A stretch of 64,000 bases of DNA, taken from contig CM051460.1 of assembly GCA_028095005.1 (NCBI GenBank), forward strand, positions 114,983,039 through 115,047,038, in the 5' to 3' direction. The notes beneath the pieces were generated by a model that saw only the letters and a program-made list of their open reading frames with translations, was not told where the DNA came from and did not search any database. Shown in pieces: positions 38,474 to 49,100 of this stretch; position 1 is the first letter of the stretch, and every line of letters starts with the position of its first letter. The translations under genes were made by a program, and so were the position numbers. The DNA is from Rhynchospora pubera. Lineage: Eukaryota > Streptophyta > Magnoliopsida > Poales > Cyperaceae.

Positions 38474-38610
38474 AGTCATTTTTCGAGATTCAAAATTCAA
38501 TTGGTTAATCCAAACTGTTCAATTTGTTCTTCATATTGAAATATCCTTGGAAAAGAAATTTTACATTTTTTCGAATTATTTTGCTATTTATTATGATACT
38601 TTTAAAAACA
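38474..38610 (+). mobile_element. Half-element related to the foldback MITEs
   Basis: After the third TA/CA tract, a stretch reads like one arm of the same kind of element (TCATATTGAAATATCC, then AAATTTTACATTTTTTCGAA). No matching second arm was found. Confidence 0.45.
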
Positions 38611-38749
38611 TTATTGATATCTCTTATTTATATATACGTTTTGACCATACTTGACACCAAAATACTACCCAAACCAATGATATTCACTGTACTTTTGCAT
38701 TATATTTGGCAAGATTTAATACTACCGTGGAATTTGACTTGTTTTGTAG

Positions 38750-40260
38750 GAACTTAGTGGATTGAACATAATTATTACATAAAAAGGTGGATTTTAGAGA
38801 AACAAATGACTGAATAGAATCCATAGCACTGTAGAGCTCATTTTAATATTTCCAACGATCTTTGGATCATCTCAATAAGAGTCCGGATGAAGGAAATATG
38901 GGCAAAATACTATGAGTGCTCGATTCTAGAATTTTGGTCTGAAATGTACGGATTTCGGTCCGAAATCCATGTATGGAAAGTGAAATTTGGCAAGTTTCGA
39001 AGAAGGAAAGGAGATTTCTTACCCTAGCCGCCTCCTAGACTTTCTCTTGGTGTATTTAAACACGAATTTCGTCCAGGAAGGCAGAACCCACCTTCCATAG
39101 CATATTTTCCACCTTTCCACCACCGTTTTCACGCCGATCTCGCGCCGAAAGACGTGAGATTCCACCTCTCACAGTAGAGCACGACCATGGCAACAATCTT
39201 GGAGCGATTCTAGATGCGACGGCGGTAGAACCGATCCAACCACAGCTCCGGACGATCGATATCTTGAGTTAGAGGCGATAATTAGTTTATTCTTTCCTTT
39301 TCTCTTGATATTTTGATCACATGGAGTTTGTATCTTATTTTGCTTGTATGTTAGGCTAGTTAATGATGTCTTAGGGATAGTTAGTAGATTAGATTAGCAT
39401 TTTGTTATGACTTGATTACTTATACTATGATTATGTGATATGTTTTGTTGAGTATTATATCTAGCTCGATTAATTTGATTGCTTGTTTGATTGTTTACCT
39501 ATTGATGAACTACAGTACCACTAGGACAATAAACTAGAACAAATAATTGATTAGTTTAGTTCTTGAGGTAAGCCAATCGCTCGAAAGAGGAGGCTAGTTT
39601 GCAACCGAAAGGTGTAACTTTTATTGATTTGACAGGACCTTAAATACCTCTAGAAATCCAACCAAACATACTTAAATAACTAAATCTGAACGAAAGTATA
39701 GGTTTAGTTATTTACGTCATAAAAATTAAGTTCAAAACCAAGTTAGAACTAAAATTGCGACAGCTGAGGTTAGAACTTAGGTCTGGTTGTTTAGTAGCAT
39801 TCACATAACATTGTGTAAAGATATCAAGTCGAAATAAGAGGTCTAAAGCAAGTTTCGGTCCGAAATGTGCCTCTGTCTTGATGAAAGTCGTAGGCCGAGG
39901 TGCTTTAGAGCTAAACTAATTGAGCACGAAACCCTAGGACATCCCTTGCATTTATTTAGAATCCAAAAAATACCAAAAATAATTTATTTAATTGTACTTT
40001 AGATAATTGTCTTTTAAAATCATAAAACTCCAAACAATTAAGTGTCTAGCTTTCGTGAGGAAGTAAAGTCTGGTAATCATTTGTACAGTCCCTTGGGTTC
40101 GACCCTAAAGCTTAACTAAAATGACTAGTGAGATTAGCTCTAGGTTATAAATTTATTTGATATCCAGGTTTCAATTTCTTCATCAATTATGATTAGAGTA
40201 TTTCAGGCCTTTCTTGGAATTGATTTGTTAGTAATTTATTATTTTACTTTAGTGATTTTA
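38750..40260 (+). mobile_element. Decayed LTR-retroelement-like sequence
   Basis: The stretch has a TATTTAAA box near 39053, a GC-richer leader-like part at 39085-39260, and near 40089 CCCTTGGGTTCGACCC, a phrase often seen near the end of plant Ty3/gypsy (Tat/Athila-type) LTRs. GGATTTCGG and CCGAAATCC form a short palindrome near 38949. No paired LTR or coding part was seen. Confidence 0.35.
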
Positions 40261-40975
40261 CATTTTTTTTCTATTTGGAGTTAGGTTATGAAAATCGCAG
40301 GTATATAAATAGAGTCACTCATTTACACAACGTGATTTTTTTTTAACTATTTTTTTCATTTTTTTAATCTCAAAAACTGAACAAATTACGTCTTTTTGAA
40401 CATTAAAACTTCAAACATGCATAACTTTTGATAGGAACGTCCGTTTGGGACAAATAAACACAATCCGTAAAGTGATATTGTCATGTGAAGAGCATTTAGC
40501 TTATATACATCGATAGCATCCAATCATTGATTTAAACGATTTAATAGTGAAGATTGCATAGAGTAAACATTTGTTTACATTTTTCGCTTAATTTTTATCA
40601 TATAGATTTTTATCATATAGGACAAGAAGATCAAAATGGAAAGCATTTTTGAATCGCACTGTCAAATTTTATTTTTCAGTTTTGTGATACAGTTGTGTTG
40701 ATTTCCTATCAGTCTAAAAAGAAACACCTTTTGATATTTGATATATTATACTTGAACCTCGTAACATTCAATCAAAACAATTATGAAATTTTTTTAAAAA
40801 AAGTAAAATAGTAAATTATTAATAATTCCAACACTTAATCCATACTCCATAGTAAAATAGTTTCAAACTTACATTAAAAAATTATAATTATACACATCAT
40901 ATTTATTAAAAATATAAAATATACACTTACATACAACTAGAAGAGAAAAAACAAAACAAAATACTCTTTTGAGTA
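40261..40975. other. AT-rich spacer
   Basis: No gene or element recognised; very AT-rich from 40740 to 40975. Confidence 0.55.
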
Positions 40976-40986
40976 GTGAGTTCATA

Positions 40987-41177
40987 AATTCAGATCCGCT
41001 GCCGCGCGACACAGCGTGTCGCGCGGTACGCTGGCCGTCTGATTAAGATCCAATGGACAAGGGAGCCCCGTGCATGTAACCTAGATTGATAGGCCCGTAA
41101 AAAGTGAACCGTCCGATCAAGATCAGACGGCTCGTAGTGCGCTACACGCTGTGTCGCGCAACAGCAGAGTCGGATTG
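40987..41177. mobile_element. GC-rich MITE at the TPR gene promoter
   Basis: 191 bp with inverted arms of about 60 bp (GCGCGACACAGCGTGT in both). Each arm has its own inner hairpin; in the left one CCGCGCGACAC faces GTGTCGCGCGG around a 3-nt loop. An 11-bp direct repeat GTGAGTTCATA flanks it (40976-40986 and 41178-41188), a length near that of Mutator-like elements. Confidence 0.75.
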
Positions 41178-41194
41178 GTGAGTTCATATATAGT
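41178..41194 (+). promoter_or_regulatory. TATA-like box of the TPR gene
   Basis: TTCATATATAG lies about 55 bp upstream of the ATG, starting inside the right target duplicate of the MITE. It is the only TATA-like site close to this start. Confidence 0.35.
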
Positions 41195-41244
41195 CAGTGC
41201 AACTGTGCAAGCAAAGAAACAGAAACTCGCCTCAAAGCCAGACA

Positions 41245-41907
41245 ATGACTGTATTTTGGTCAGACGCAGTGGTACAAGGTCTCCTTTTCCTCCTCGCCGC
41301 CAGTCTCCTTTTAGCACTCCATTCCATCCCTTCTCGCCTCCGACGCCGCCGAAGTCGCACCTCCGCCGCCTCCGCTCAGGCGCACCGCCACTTCGTCACC
41401 GGCGCGCAGCTGCTCTCTCGCGCCCGCTCCGCCTCTCCTCCCTCCATCTCCCTCGCCAAATCCGCTCTCTCGCATGCCGATCTCGCCATCTCCCTCTCGC
41501 CTCGCGACGCCGCGCCGCTCATTCTCAAAGCTCTCACCTTAGATCTCCTCGGCCGCCGTCTCCCCGCCATCAAATCTCTCGATGCTGCGCTCTCGCCGCC
41601 GCTTGTGAGTTCTCTCTCGGATGTAGAGCGCGGGGATGCTCTGTTCAAGCGCGCCGAGTTGCAATTGGGGTTGACTCAGAGAAAGACCAGGAGGAGGATT
41701 GATGGGGCAGTTGCGGATTTGATCGAGGCCGTGAGGCTCAGTCCCGGCAATGCGAAGGCGCTTGCGAAGCTCGGTGAGTGTTATGAGGAGAGAGGTGAGG
41801 TGGAGGAGGCACGGAAGAGTTTTGAGATGGCCGTGCAGGTCGACCCGGCAAATAAGGCGGCTAAGGACGGGCTTAAGAGGGTTACTCGGATTAGAGAGGT
41901 CGAGTGA
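41245..41907 (+). CDS. Membrane-anchored TPR protein
   Basis: A single-exon gene of 220 aa. Residues about 7-28 (DAVVQGLLFLLAASLLLALH) form a likely N-terminal membrane anchor, followed by a basic RLRRRR stretch, so the rest probably faces the cytosol. Residues 44-210 are helical; the clearest TPR pair covers about 152-210, with AVADLIEAVRLSPGNAKALA and LGECYEERGEVEEARKSFEM. TPR arrays bind partner proteins, often chaperones, but no clamp residues could be assigned. The ATG at 41245 is preferred over upstream in-frame starts because the leader between the MITE and this ATG is short and the anchor begins immediately after it. The first half is strikingly rich in C and G (TCTCGC, GCCGCC), unlike its surroundings. 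The family is recognised, the specific member is not. Confidence 0.82.
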   Translation: MTVFWSDAVVQGLLFLLAASLLLALHSIPSRLRRRRSRTSAASAQAHRHFVTGAQLLSRARSASPPSISLAKSALSHADLAISLSPRDAAPLILKALTLDLLGRRLPAIKSLDAALSPPLVSSLSDVERGDALFKRAELQLGLTQRKTRRRIDGAVADLIEAVRLSPGNAKALAKLGECYEERGEVEEARKSFEMAVQVDPANKAAKDGLKRVTRIREVE

Positions 41908-42061
41908 GTTTTACTGATTTATTCGTATGTTTGTCAGGATTTGTCGTGTAGATTGTGCTATTGTAAGATTCGGAATTCAAATTTTTAGTATTGTTTAACA
42001 TGACTAGATTACTTGAACAAGTTATCCCATCTAGGTAATAAGTTGTAAGGTGTTAATTATG

Positions 42062-43270
42062 TAATTAAGAAACCTGATGAAGAAAGAAGAACAGGAGAGC
42101 CATAACCAGTTTTCATTGTTTATGGCCAAATCAGAATGAAACATATCACATTCCTTCTTCTAATGTATAAGCTTCAAAATTCTAGTTAACTAAGCTAATT
42201 GGAAACAAATCATTATTTGAAGCAATTCTGTGCTCACTGCTCCTCGCCACCATCTAGTCCTGTTGTATCATCAGCAATCCGAATGTGTACATCAGCTGGT
42301 ATTAGCTAGATTTCAATGTTAGGTTCCAAACATGTAGTCCTGGTATATCAAGTTATCAACAAGCCGATTGGATACAGTCAGACTAGGTTCCAATGCTAAC
42401 CTGCATTGCATTGTAGCAAATGAAAATCAACAAAAATGAAAAAAAATTAGAACTTTAATAGTTAGTAGTTACCTAGTGGATTATACTGATCGGGTATACA
42501 TGTGCAATAGAACTTTAACCTGGAGATCTATAATAGGTAAAAGTAAATGTTATCCTGTCTAGCCACAAAAGAAGAAGAAATTATATTAAAAGGTAGTTTT
42601 ACAATCTGATGCAGCTTGTAGTTTTATTCATATGAAAATTGTTCATGGCAATTATTTCCTTGATTTGAGATTGTGAGTAACAACCTACAAATTTTGCAAA
42701 CAATATAAATAACTTACCAGATTACTGCTAGTTACCACTTACCAAACATGCAATCATTGCATGAGTGCTGAACCTTAATGAAAAGTTTGGTATACCACTA
42801 TGCCATAATTAATTAGACATAACTTCAGGTCTTCAGCCCTTCTCTATTTTACTTCTACCAATGATTAACACTCCACAGTCCAGTATCTGTCTGTGAGTTT
42901 TGCCATCATATGTGGGAACCGATGCAATACCAGTGACTTTTCATTTTTAGATCATTTGCACCACTGATGGTAAAGTAACCATAACAACTAACAATTTGGT
43001 GGGGCACAATATGTGCTGCTCTTACACCTTGCAGTAAATAAGAAAAAATAAAGTTGCTTTAAAACGATCTAAGGAATGGACAGCGTGTTGGAAGATTTGC
43101 ACTAATAACCTTTTCAATAATGTTAGAAGAATTGAAGATAGTATGGCTGAAAGGAGAATGAACTTCAATTCTACGATCAGGGCAAAATCTTATTGAGAAA
43201 CATTGAAAGAATGACAAACAATGCAATCGCACTAGTACTATAAGAACATTTTGTAAGTGCAGATTTTTAG
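42062..43270 (-). pseudogene. Decayed partial duplicate of UVR3
   Basis: Same strand and order as UVR3. 43105-43215 matches exon 3 and its flanks (33310-33420); 42740-42900 and 42360-42440 match the introns on either side of exon 10 (around 30400-30520 and 30170-30240); 42062-42190 matches exon 11 and flanks (29950-30120). Introns are included, so this is a DNA-level duplication, not a retrocopy. Exons 4-10 are missing or unrecognisable and the exon 11 copy has lost about 25 bp, which breaks the frame. Confidence 0.8.
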
Positions 43271-43289
43271 TTTCCAATGATCCAGATTA

Positions 43290-43990
43290 TAATAATGAGA
43301 TTTTATAGAGAGTTCTAATATGCACTGTTGGACTTTGACCGACAGTTCACAAGTTATACCGTAGTTTTATGGCAGCATTCTTAGTCTTATGACAACGGGT
43401 GTTGACACAAATCATGTCCATAGATTATCATCATTAGTCATATAAAGATATAAGATGGATGAAGGCGGTTGACAGTTCATTGGGTTCAATCATAATTCAT
43501 AAATTATAGCAGACTGTCAGGATGACTGAACTTTGAATAAGAGAACATACAGGATGAAAAGTTAAAAGAAAAATGTCCAGCTCATATTTGATTTAATTTC
43601 TATTGATCACAACTGTAAGTCTATTGAGCTTAAACCTAAATTTATTAGGAAGTCCATTGAAAATGAATAAAGGACACATCAACTATTTTAGATCTTTTAA
43701 TATGGTATCGCTTGTCAATGACTCGCCGTTGTTCAGAGAACATGTTATCAATAAAATACCGTCCTGTACCTTTAAAATTGCGCATTAATCACAATGCGAA
43801 AAATGAAAAGACGTAATATCAATCTGCGAACATATTGATCGCAACAATGATTCTAAAAATATCTCAAAATCAGAATACTTTTACAAAAGCAAATTCTAAA
43901 CGGGGAAAACTTTATGTCGTATTTCAATTTTTTTTATCAGAATTCAGCTGCCAAGCCTTTAAGTGTGGTTATTTTCTTCTATAAATTCCT
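43290..43990. other. Spacer, possibly diverged UVR3 upstream copy
   Basis: No gene. A stretch near 43336-43375 (GACAGTTCACAAG, then TTTTATGGCAGC) faintly resembles 34338-34376 upstream of UVR3, so the duplication may have included promoter sequence. Confidence 0.3.
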
Positions 43991-44598
43991 TCAAGCTTCA
44001 CTTTCATACTCTTGGATCTGCAATGTCATCAATCATGTTGTAATACAAGTTAGTTCAAAACTGTGAGTTTTTCATCAGGAAAAGAAATTAACGAATATAA
44101 AGGACATAAGTAAGAAAAGAAAATAAAATAAAAGAAGAATTTAGAAGTGGATAAAAAGGACGAGTAATAAACGAATAATTAATAGAACAGGTACCAACAT
44201 TCGTCTTATTCTACTTTTTTTTTTTAATAAAGTTAATAACTTTGGTAATTTGTAATTGTAGTTGATACTAACTTATCAGATACTAGGTATATATAATAAT
44301 AAACTATTTGGTAAAGAAATTTTAAAAAAAAAAAGGAAAAAGACAAAAGATAGCAAGAGGTAGAGCTAAGTAATGGAACCATACAGGAAGAGAAGCACCA
44401 CAGGATAAGCCCGGATACAATGAGGAGCATAGGGATGAAATGCACTGCGTCATGGGGAAATTTCAGGCGCAGCACCTCTTTCTTCCCGATTTCCGATTGA
44501 GGATCATACATTGGCAGTTTATCGATGAAGGCCAATTCTGACAACTCAGAATGATGGCGCTCGTCCGATACAACTCCGTAGCTGGATGGTCGTTGCAT
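43991..44598 (-). CDS. Short single-pass membrane protein
   Basis: Two predicted coding exons on the minus strand: 44598-44380 and 44017-43991, joined in phase 0 by a GT-AG intron, giving 81 aa. Residues 1-50 are soluble (SELSELAFIDKLPMYDPQSE), and residues about 52-70 (VHFIPMLLIVSGLILWCFS) form one membrane segment; the tail IQEYESEA is very short. If the intron is retained, the frame runs on to 44233 and gives 121 aa with a hydrophobic, unlikely tail. It resembles short, uncharacterised plant membrane proteins with a FIDKLPVYDPQS-type motif, recalled without a search. The CACTA element sits about 250 bp upstream of its start, within its likely promoter side. The first exon is well supported, the second less so. 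Confidence 0.6.
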
Positions 44599-44867
44599 TT
44601 TGTTGCGATACTAATCAACACTAGATAGACCAGAGAACAAGTGGTGGTGGTTGGTTGTGGTATGATTACTTGTTTAGCAATGTCTTTATGAGTTTTTCAT
44701 TCTCTTTGGGTCTTTTATATATAACTGATGAGAGTTAGGCAAGAACAAAAAACCGGCTGTTATAGGTCAACTTTGCATATCCCATCCGCACTGAAAAGGT
44801 TGACAACTTGAAATGTTGACAAGGTGTTGACAATGATTTATCATTTATACACTACGGGAAAAAGGAC

Positions 44868-45240
44868 CTTCTGTAACGGCACTTCTGTAACGGTTTTTGA
44901 AATAACCGTTACAGAATAGTGAGGCATTAGGCGGGAAAATTGGCGCCACAAATCTGTAACGGTTATTATGAAACAACCGTAATAACATTTCCGTCATGGT
45001 CAGGAAAAAAAATGCATCAAGCTTCTGTAACGGTTGTTGGATAATAACCGTTACAGATTTCTAATATTCTGTAACGGTTATTATCCAGAAACCGTTACAG
45101 AAAAGAAAAAAGAAATATATAAATATCAACCATCTTTTGTAACGGTTATTAGTAAATAACCGTTACAGTAGGTTAACGTTTTTTTTTATTTTTTATTGAT
45201 TCTGTAACGGTTATTTTTAATAACCGTTACAGAAAAGTTC
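44868..45240. repeat. Left subterminal repeats of the CACTA element
   Basis: Repeated CTGTAACGGTTATT in both orientations, mostly as facing pairs. In En/Spm elements such subterminal repeats are bound by the TnpA-type protein; the same role here is inferred. Confidence 0.85.
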
Positions 45241-45754
45241 TGTATTTAATTAGGTCTTCTTCCCATCCCAACAAACTCACAGCTAGCGCCGCACTTAACT
45301 CTTTTCTGATCTTCTCATTTATTGCGTTTTGTGGTGTCCTACTTCACTCCAAAAAAATAGCAAAAATTTTCTAAAAATTCTGAAAAAATAATAATTAGAA
45401 AGAGAATACGAAGGAGAGCAGATTTAAGGTAAAAAAAATTAATTTCGAACCGTATCTTTTATTTTTACATTTTTTTCTTATTTATTTCGATTTTTTCATT
45501 AATTCATGGTTATTTTTGTTTTTTTATATATTTTCAGATCTCATTGAATAGGAGAAGATCTTACATCGGCCGGATAAGTCGCACGATTCAACGGATCGGA
45601 AGTCACACGATTGAAAGTATATATTTTCATGAACTTCTCTTTTTTTAAATTATTTGCATTTGGTTAATAATTTGCATATATATATAGGCATGGATTTTGT
45701 ATTGTCATATAGGAACCAAATACCGGAACTCAACTGAATTTAGGTCATTGCCCG

Positions 45755-45810
45755 TCCGAGATTAATCCATTAGGGATTAATCTCGGATAGTACTCCCGGT
45801 CGGGAGTACT
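45755..45810. repeat. Two perfect small hairpins in the transposase leader
   Basis: First hairpin: TCCGAGATTAATCC (45755-45768) and GGATTAATCTCGGA (45774-45787), 5-nt loop. Second: AGTACTCCCG (45789-45798) and CGGGAGTACT (45801-45810), 2-nt loop. They directly precede a larger hairpin. Confidence 0.9.
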
Positions 45811-46041
45811 GCTCTTTGGATACGATCTGTCTCATTTAGGACAGCGAGTTGTACGTTAGATGCAATGTGTTGTCTGAGAAAAATTTGGCGGCATTTCCCT
45901 TGTGTTCCCACGGATACGTACGCACGAGCAATCGTGTGTTGGCGTATTCAGGGAACATAAGGGGAAATGCTGCCGAATTTTTCTCAGATAGCACATTGCA
46001 TCTAACGTACGCTCGCTAATGAGACAGAGTATCCAAAGAGC
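45811..46041 (+). ncRNA. Long imperfect hairpin in the transposase leader
   Basis: Arms of about 100 nt (from GCTCTTTGGATAC at 45811-45823 to GTATCCAAAGAGC at 46029-46041) pair with scattered mismatches and small bulges, including CGTTAGATGCAATGTG and TCTGAGAAAAATT with perfect partners. The shape resembles a microRNA or siRNA precursor. It lies 85 bp upstream of the transposase coding start, so it would be in the primary transcript. That it acts as an RNA is inference. Confidence 0.45.
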
Positions 46042-46125
46042 GGGCTAGGATGGTGACCGGTCCGAAAACCTAATATGACAAATTGGTCCGAAACCCTAAT
46101 AATTTGCATAAATTTTATTGCTCAG

Positions 46126-49100
46126 ATGAATCGGACGTGGATGTACTCAAGTAATCGATGCTCGTCTACATTTTTGAGAGGACTTGAAGAATTTATGGTT
46201 TGTGCTAAAGAGAATTTGAAAATGAAAGAAGATGATAAAATGTATTGTCCTTGTCGTGTTTGTCAGAATTTGTTGAAGTGGTCTAATTTTGAAGAAGTGA
46301 AGGCTCATTTGATTATAAATGGATTTCAACCGGATTATAGTCGGTGGACACTCCATGGAGAGAATGGGGGGGATAGTACTAGCACAAATGTATTGGATTC
46401 TGTGTATGAGGAAGAAAATGTATCATTGGATGATGAAATTGATGATGTCAATGTATTTGATGATGAGAATGTAGATGATGATAGAAATGTAGATAACTCA
46501 GAATTTAATGCCGATTTAGATGAAATTGTGAACAATGTGGATGAAAATTTTGTTGATAATGTTGAAATTTTTGGTATGTTACGTGAAGAAGATAAAATAG
46601 CTTTATATCCTGGTTGTGAATTGTCAAAACTTAATGCTGTTTTCAAACTGTTCAATCTTAAAGCCAAAAATGGATGGAGTGATGCAAGTTTCACATCTTT
46701 GCTCAAACTATTACATAAAGAATTTCTTCCAAAAGATAACCAGTTGCCAGATTCAATTTATAAGGCTAAAAAGATGTTATGTCCTTTAAAAATTGGAGTT
46801 GAGAGAATTCATGCATGTCCAAATGACTGCATATTATTCCGGAATGAGTACGGAGAGTTGCATAAATGTCCAAAGTGTAATGCGTCACGGTATAAACCGA
46901 GGGACGATCAAATTGAAGATGAAGGTAGTAAGGGACCAGCTGCGAAAGTGGTGTTTTATCTACCAATAATACCAAGATTCCAGCGGCTTTTCTCTAACGC
47001 GAAGGATGCCAAATTGTTAAGATGGCACGCAGACTGCAGGAAAAAAGGCGATGGCATGCTCAGACACCCAGCAGACTCTCCAGATTGGATAAATATAGAT
47101 AGGGAATTTGAAGATTTCGGCAGTGAACCTAGAAATTTGAGATTGGGTTTATGTACAGACGGGATGAATCCTTACGGCAACATGAGTAGCCGGCAGACTA
47201 CGTGGCCGGTCTTGTTGTGTATTTACAATCTTCCTCCCTGGCTATGCATGAAAAGGAGATACATGATGATGCCCTTGTTGATTTCTGGTCCCAAGCAACC
47301 AGGTAATGATATAGATGTGTACTTGGCTCCATTAATAGATGACCTTGGTGAATTGTGGCAGAATGGAGTGAAAATATATGATGCACACTCTAGAAGTGAG
47401 TTTAACCTCCGTGCCATGATATTTTGCACAATTAATGATTTTCCTGCATACGGAAACCTGTCAGGGTATAGGAATAAAGGAGCGAAAGCGTGTCCTATTT
47501 GCATGGAAAACACCCATTCTGTGTACCTGAAAAACTCCAGAAAAAATGTTTACTTGGGACACCGGAGGTTTATTAAGAACCGCAACCACCCTTACCGTCG
47601 AGACAAGGAAAGGTTTGACGGTACTGTAGAAAAAGACAAGGCCCCAATACCGTTATCCGGTTCATGGGTGTATCGACAGGTGAAGGACATTAATGTAAAA
47701 TTTGGTAAGAAATTTGCAAATGAGATACCCAAGGGGATATGGAAGAAGAAGTCTATATTCTGGAATCTTGAATATTGGAAGAGTTTGGAGATTAGGCATT
47801 GCTTAGATGCGATGCACATAATAAAGAACATATGTGAAGCTTTGATCGGTTGCATGTTGGAAATTCAAGGGAAAACTAAAGATGGCGTAAATGCGAGGAA
47901 GGACATGGTTGAAATGGGGATCCGGCAAGAACTAGCGGCACAAGATAAGGGAAAAAGCCAAACTTGGCTGCCTGCAGCACAATTTAATTTATCAAAGCAA
48001 GAGAAAAAAAGCTTATTAGAATGCCTGAAATCTATTAAGGTTCCTACTGGTTATTCCTCGAATATATCAAGAAAGGTTTCTATTAAGGACAACAAATTAC
48101 TTGGTATGAAGTCACATGATTATCACGTCCTACTGACCCAGTTACTTCCGGTCGCAATTCGAGGAATTCTAAGGGAAGAAGTGAGGAAAACCATCACTAA
48201 GTTGTGTTTTTTCTTTAATTCCATTTGCTCTAAAGTGATTGATCCGAATAGTTTGGACAAGTTACAAGAAGGTATTGTACTAACCCTATGTGAGCTGGAA
48301 ATGTACTTTCCGCCATCGTTTTTTGACTCCATGGTGCATTTGACCATTCATTTAGTTAGAGAGATAAAAATGTGTGGTCCTGTATTTCTACGATACATGT
48401 ATCCTTTCGAAAGAGCCATGGGTCAATTGAAGGGGCTTGTTCGTAGCCGATCTAAACCAGAAGGAAGCATAGTGGAAGGATATGTGGCCGAGGAGGTTAT
48501 TGAGTACTACACCGATTATTTGCAGGATGTACAACCAATCGGTCTTCCAAAGTCTCGACATGAGGGTAGACTTGAAGGAAAAGGTTATACATTAACTTCC
48601 AATGTTCACCTTATTTAGCACAAATGTTCACTTAAAGCACACTATTTGTTCACCTTATTTAGCACAAATGTTCACCTAATTTAGCACATTTGTTCACTTA
48701 AAGCACACTATTTGTTCACCTTATTTAGCACAAATGTTCACTTAAAGCACACTATTTGTTCACCTTATTTAGCACAAATGTTCACCTAATTTAGCACATT
48801 TGTTCACTTAAAGCACACTATTTGTTCACCTTATTTAGCACAAATGTTCACTTAAAGCACACTATTTGTTCACCTTATTTAGCACAAATGTTCACCTAAT
48901 TTAGCACATTTGTTCACTTAAAGCACACTATTTGTTCACCTTATTTAGCACAAATGTTCACTTAAAGCACACTATTTGTTCACCTTAATTAGCACAAATG
49001 TTCACCTAATTTAGCACATTTGTTCACTTAAAGCACACTATTTGTTCACCTTATTTAGCACAAATGTTCACTTAAAGCACACTATTTGTTCACCTTATTT

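Noticed and set aside
41151..41702. 183-codon frame rich in R, S and P overlapping the TPR gene
   Set aside because: It is an alternative frame of the C-rich TPR coding sequence, which has the domain, anchor and codon pattern.
44233..44598. 121-aa form of the short membrane protein
   Set aside because: Its last 48 residues are AT-rich, hydrophobic read-through after a good GT donor; the spliced 81-aa form is more likely.
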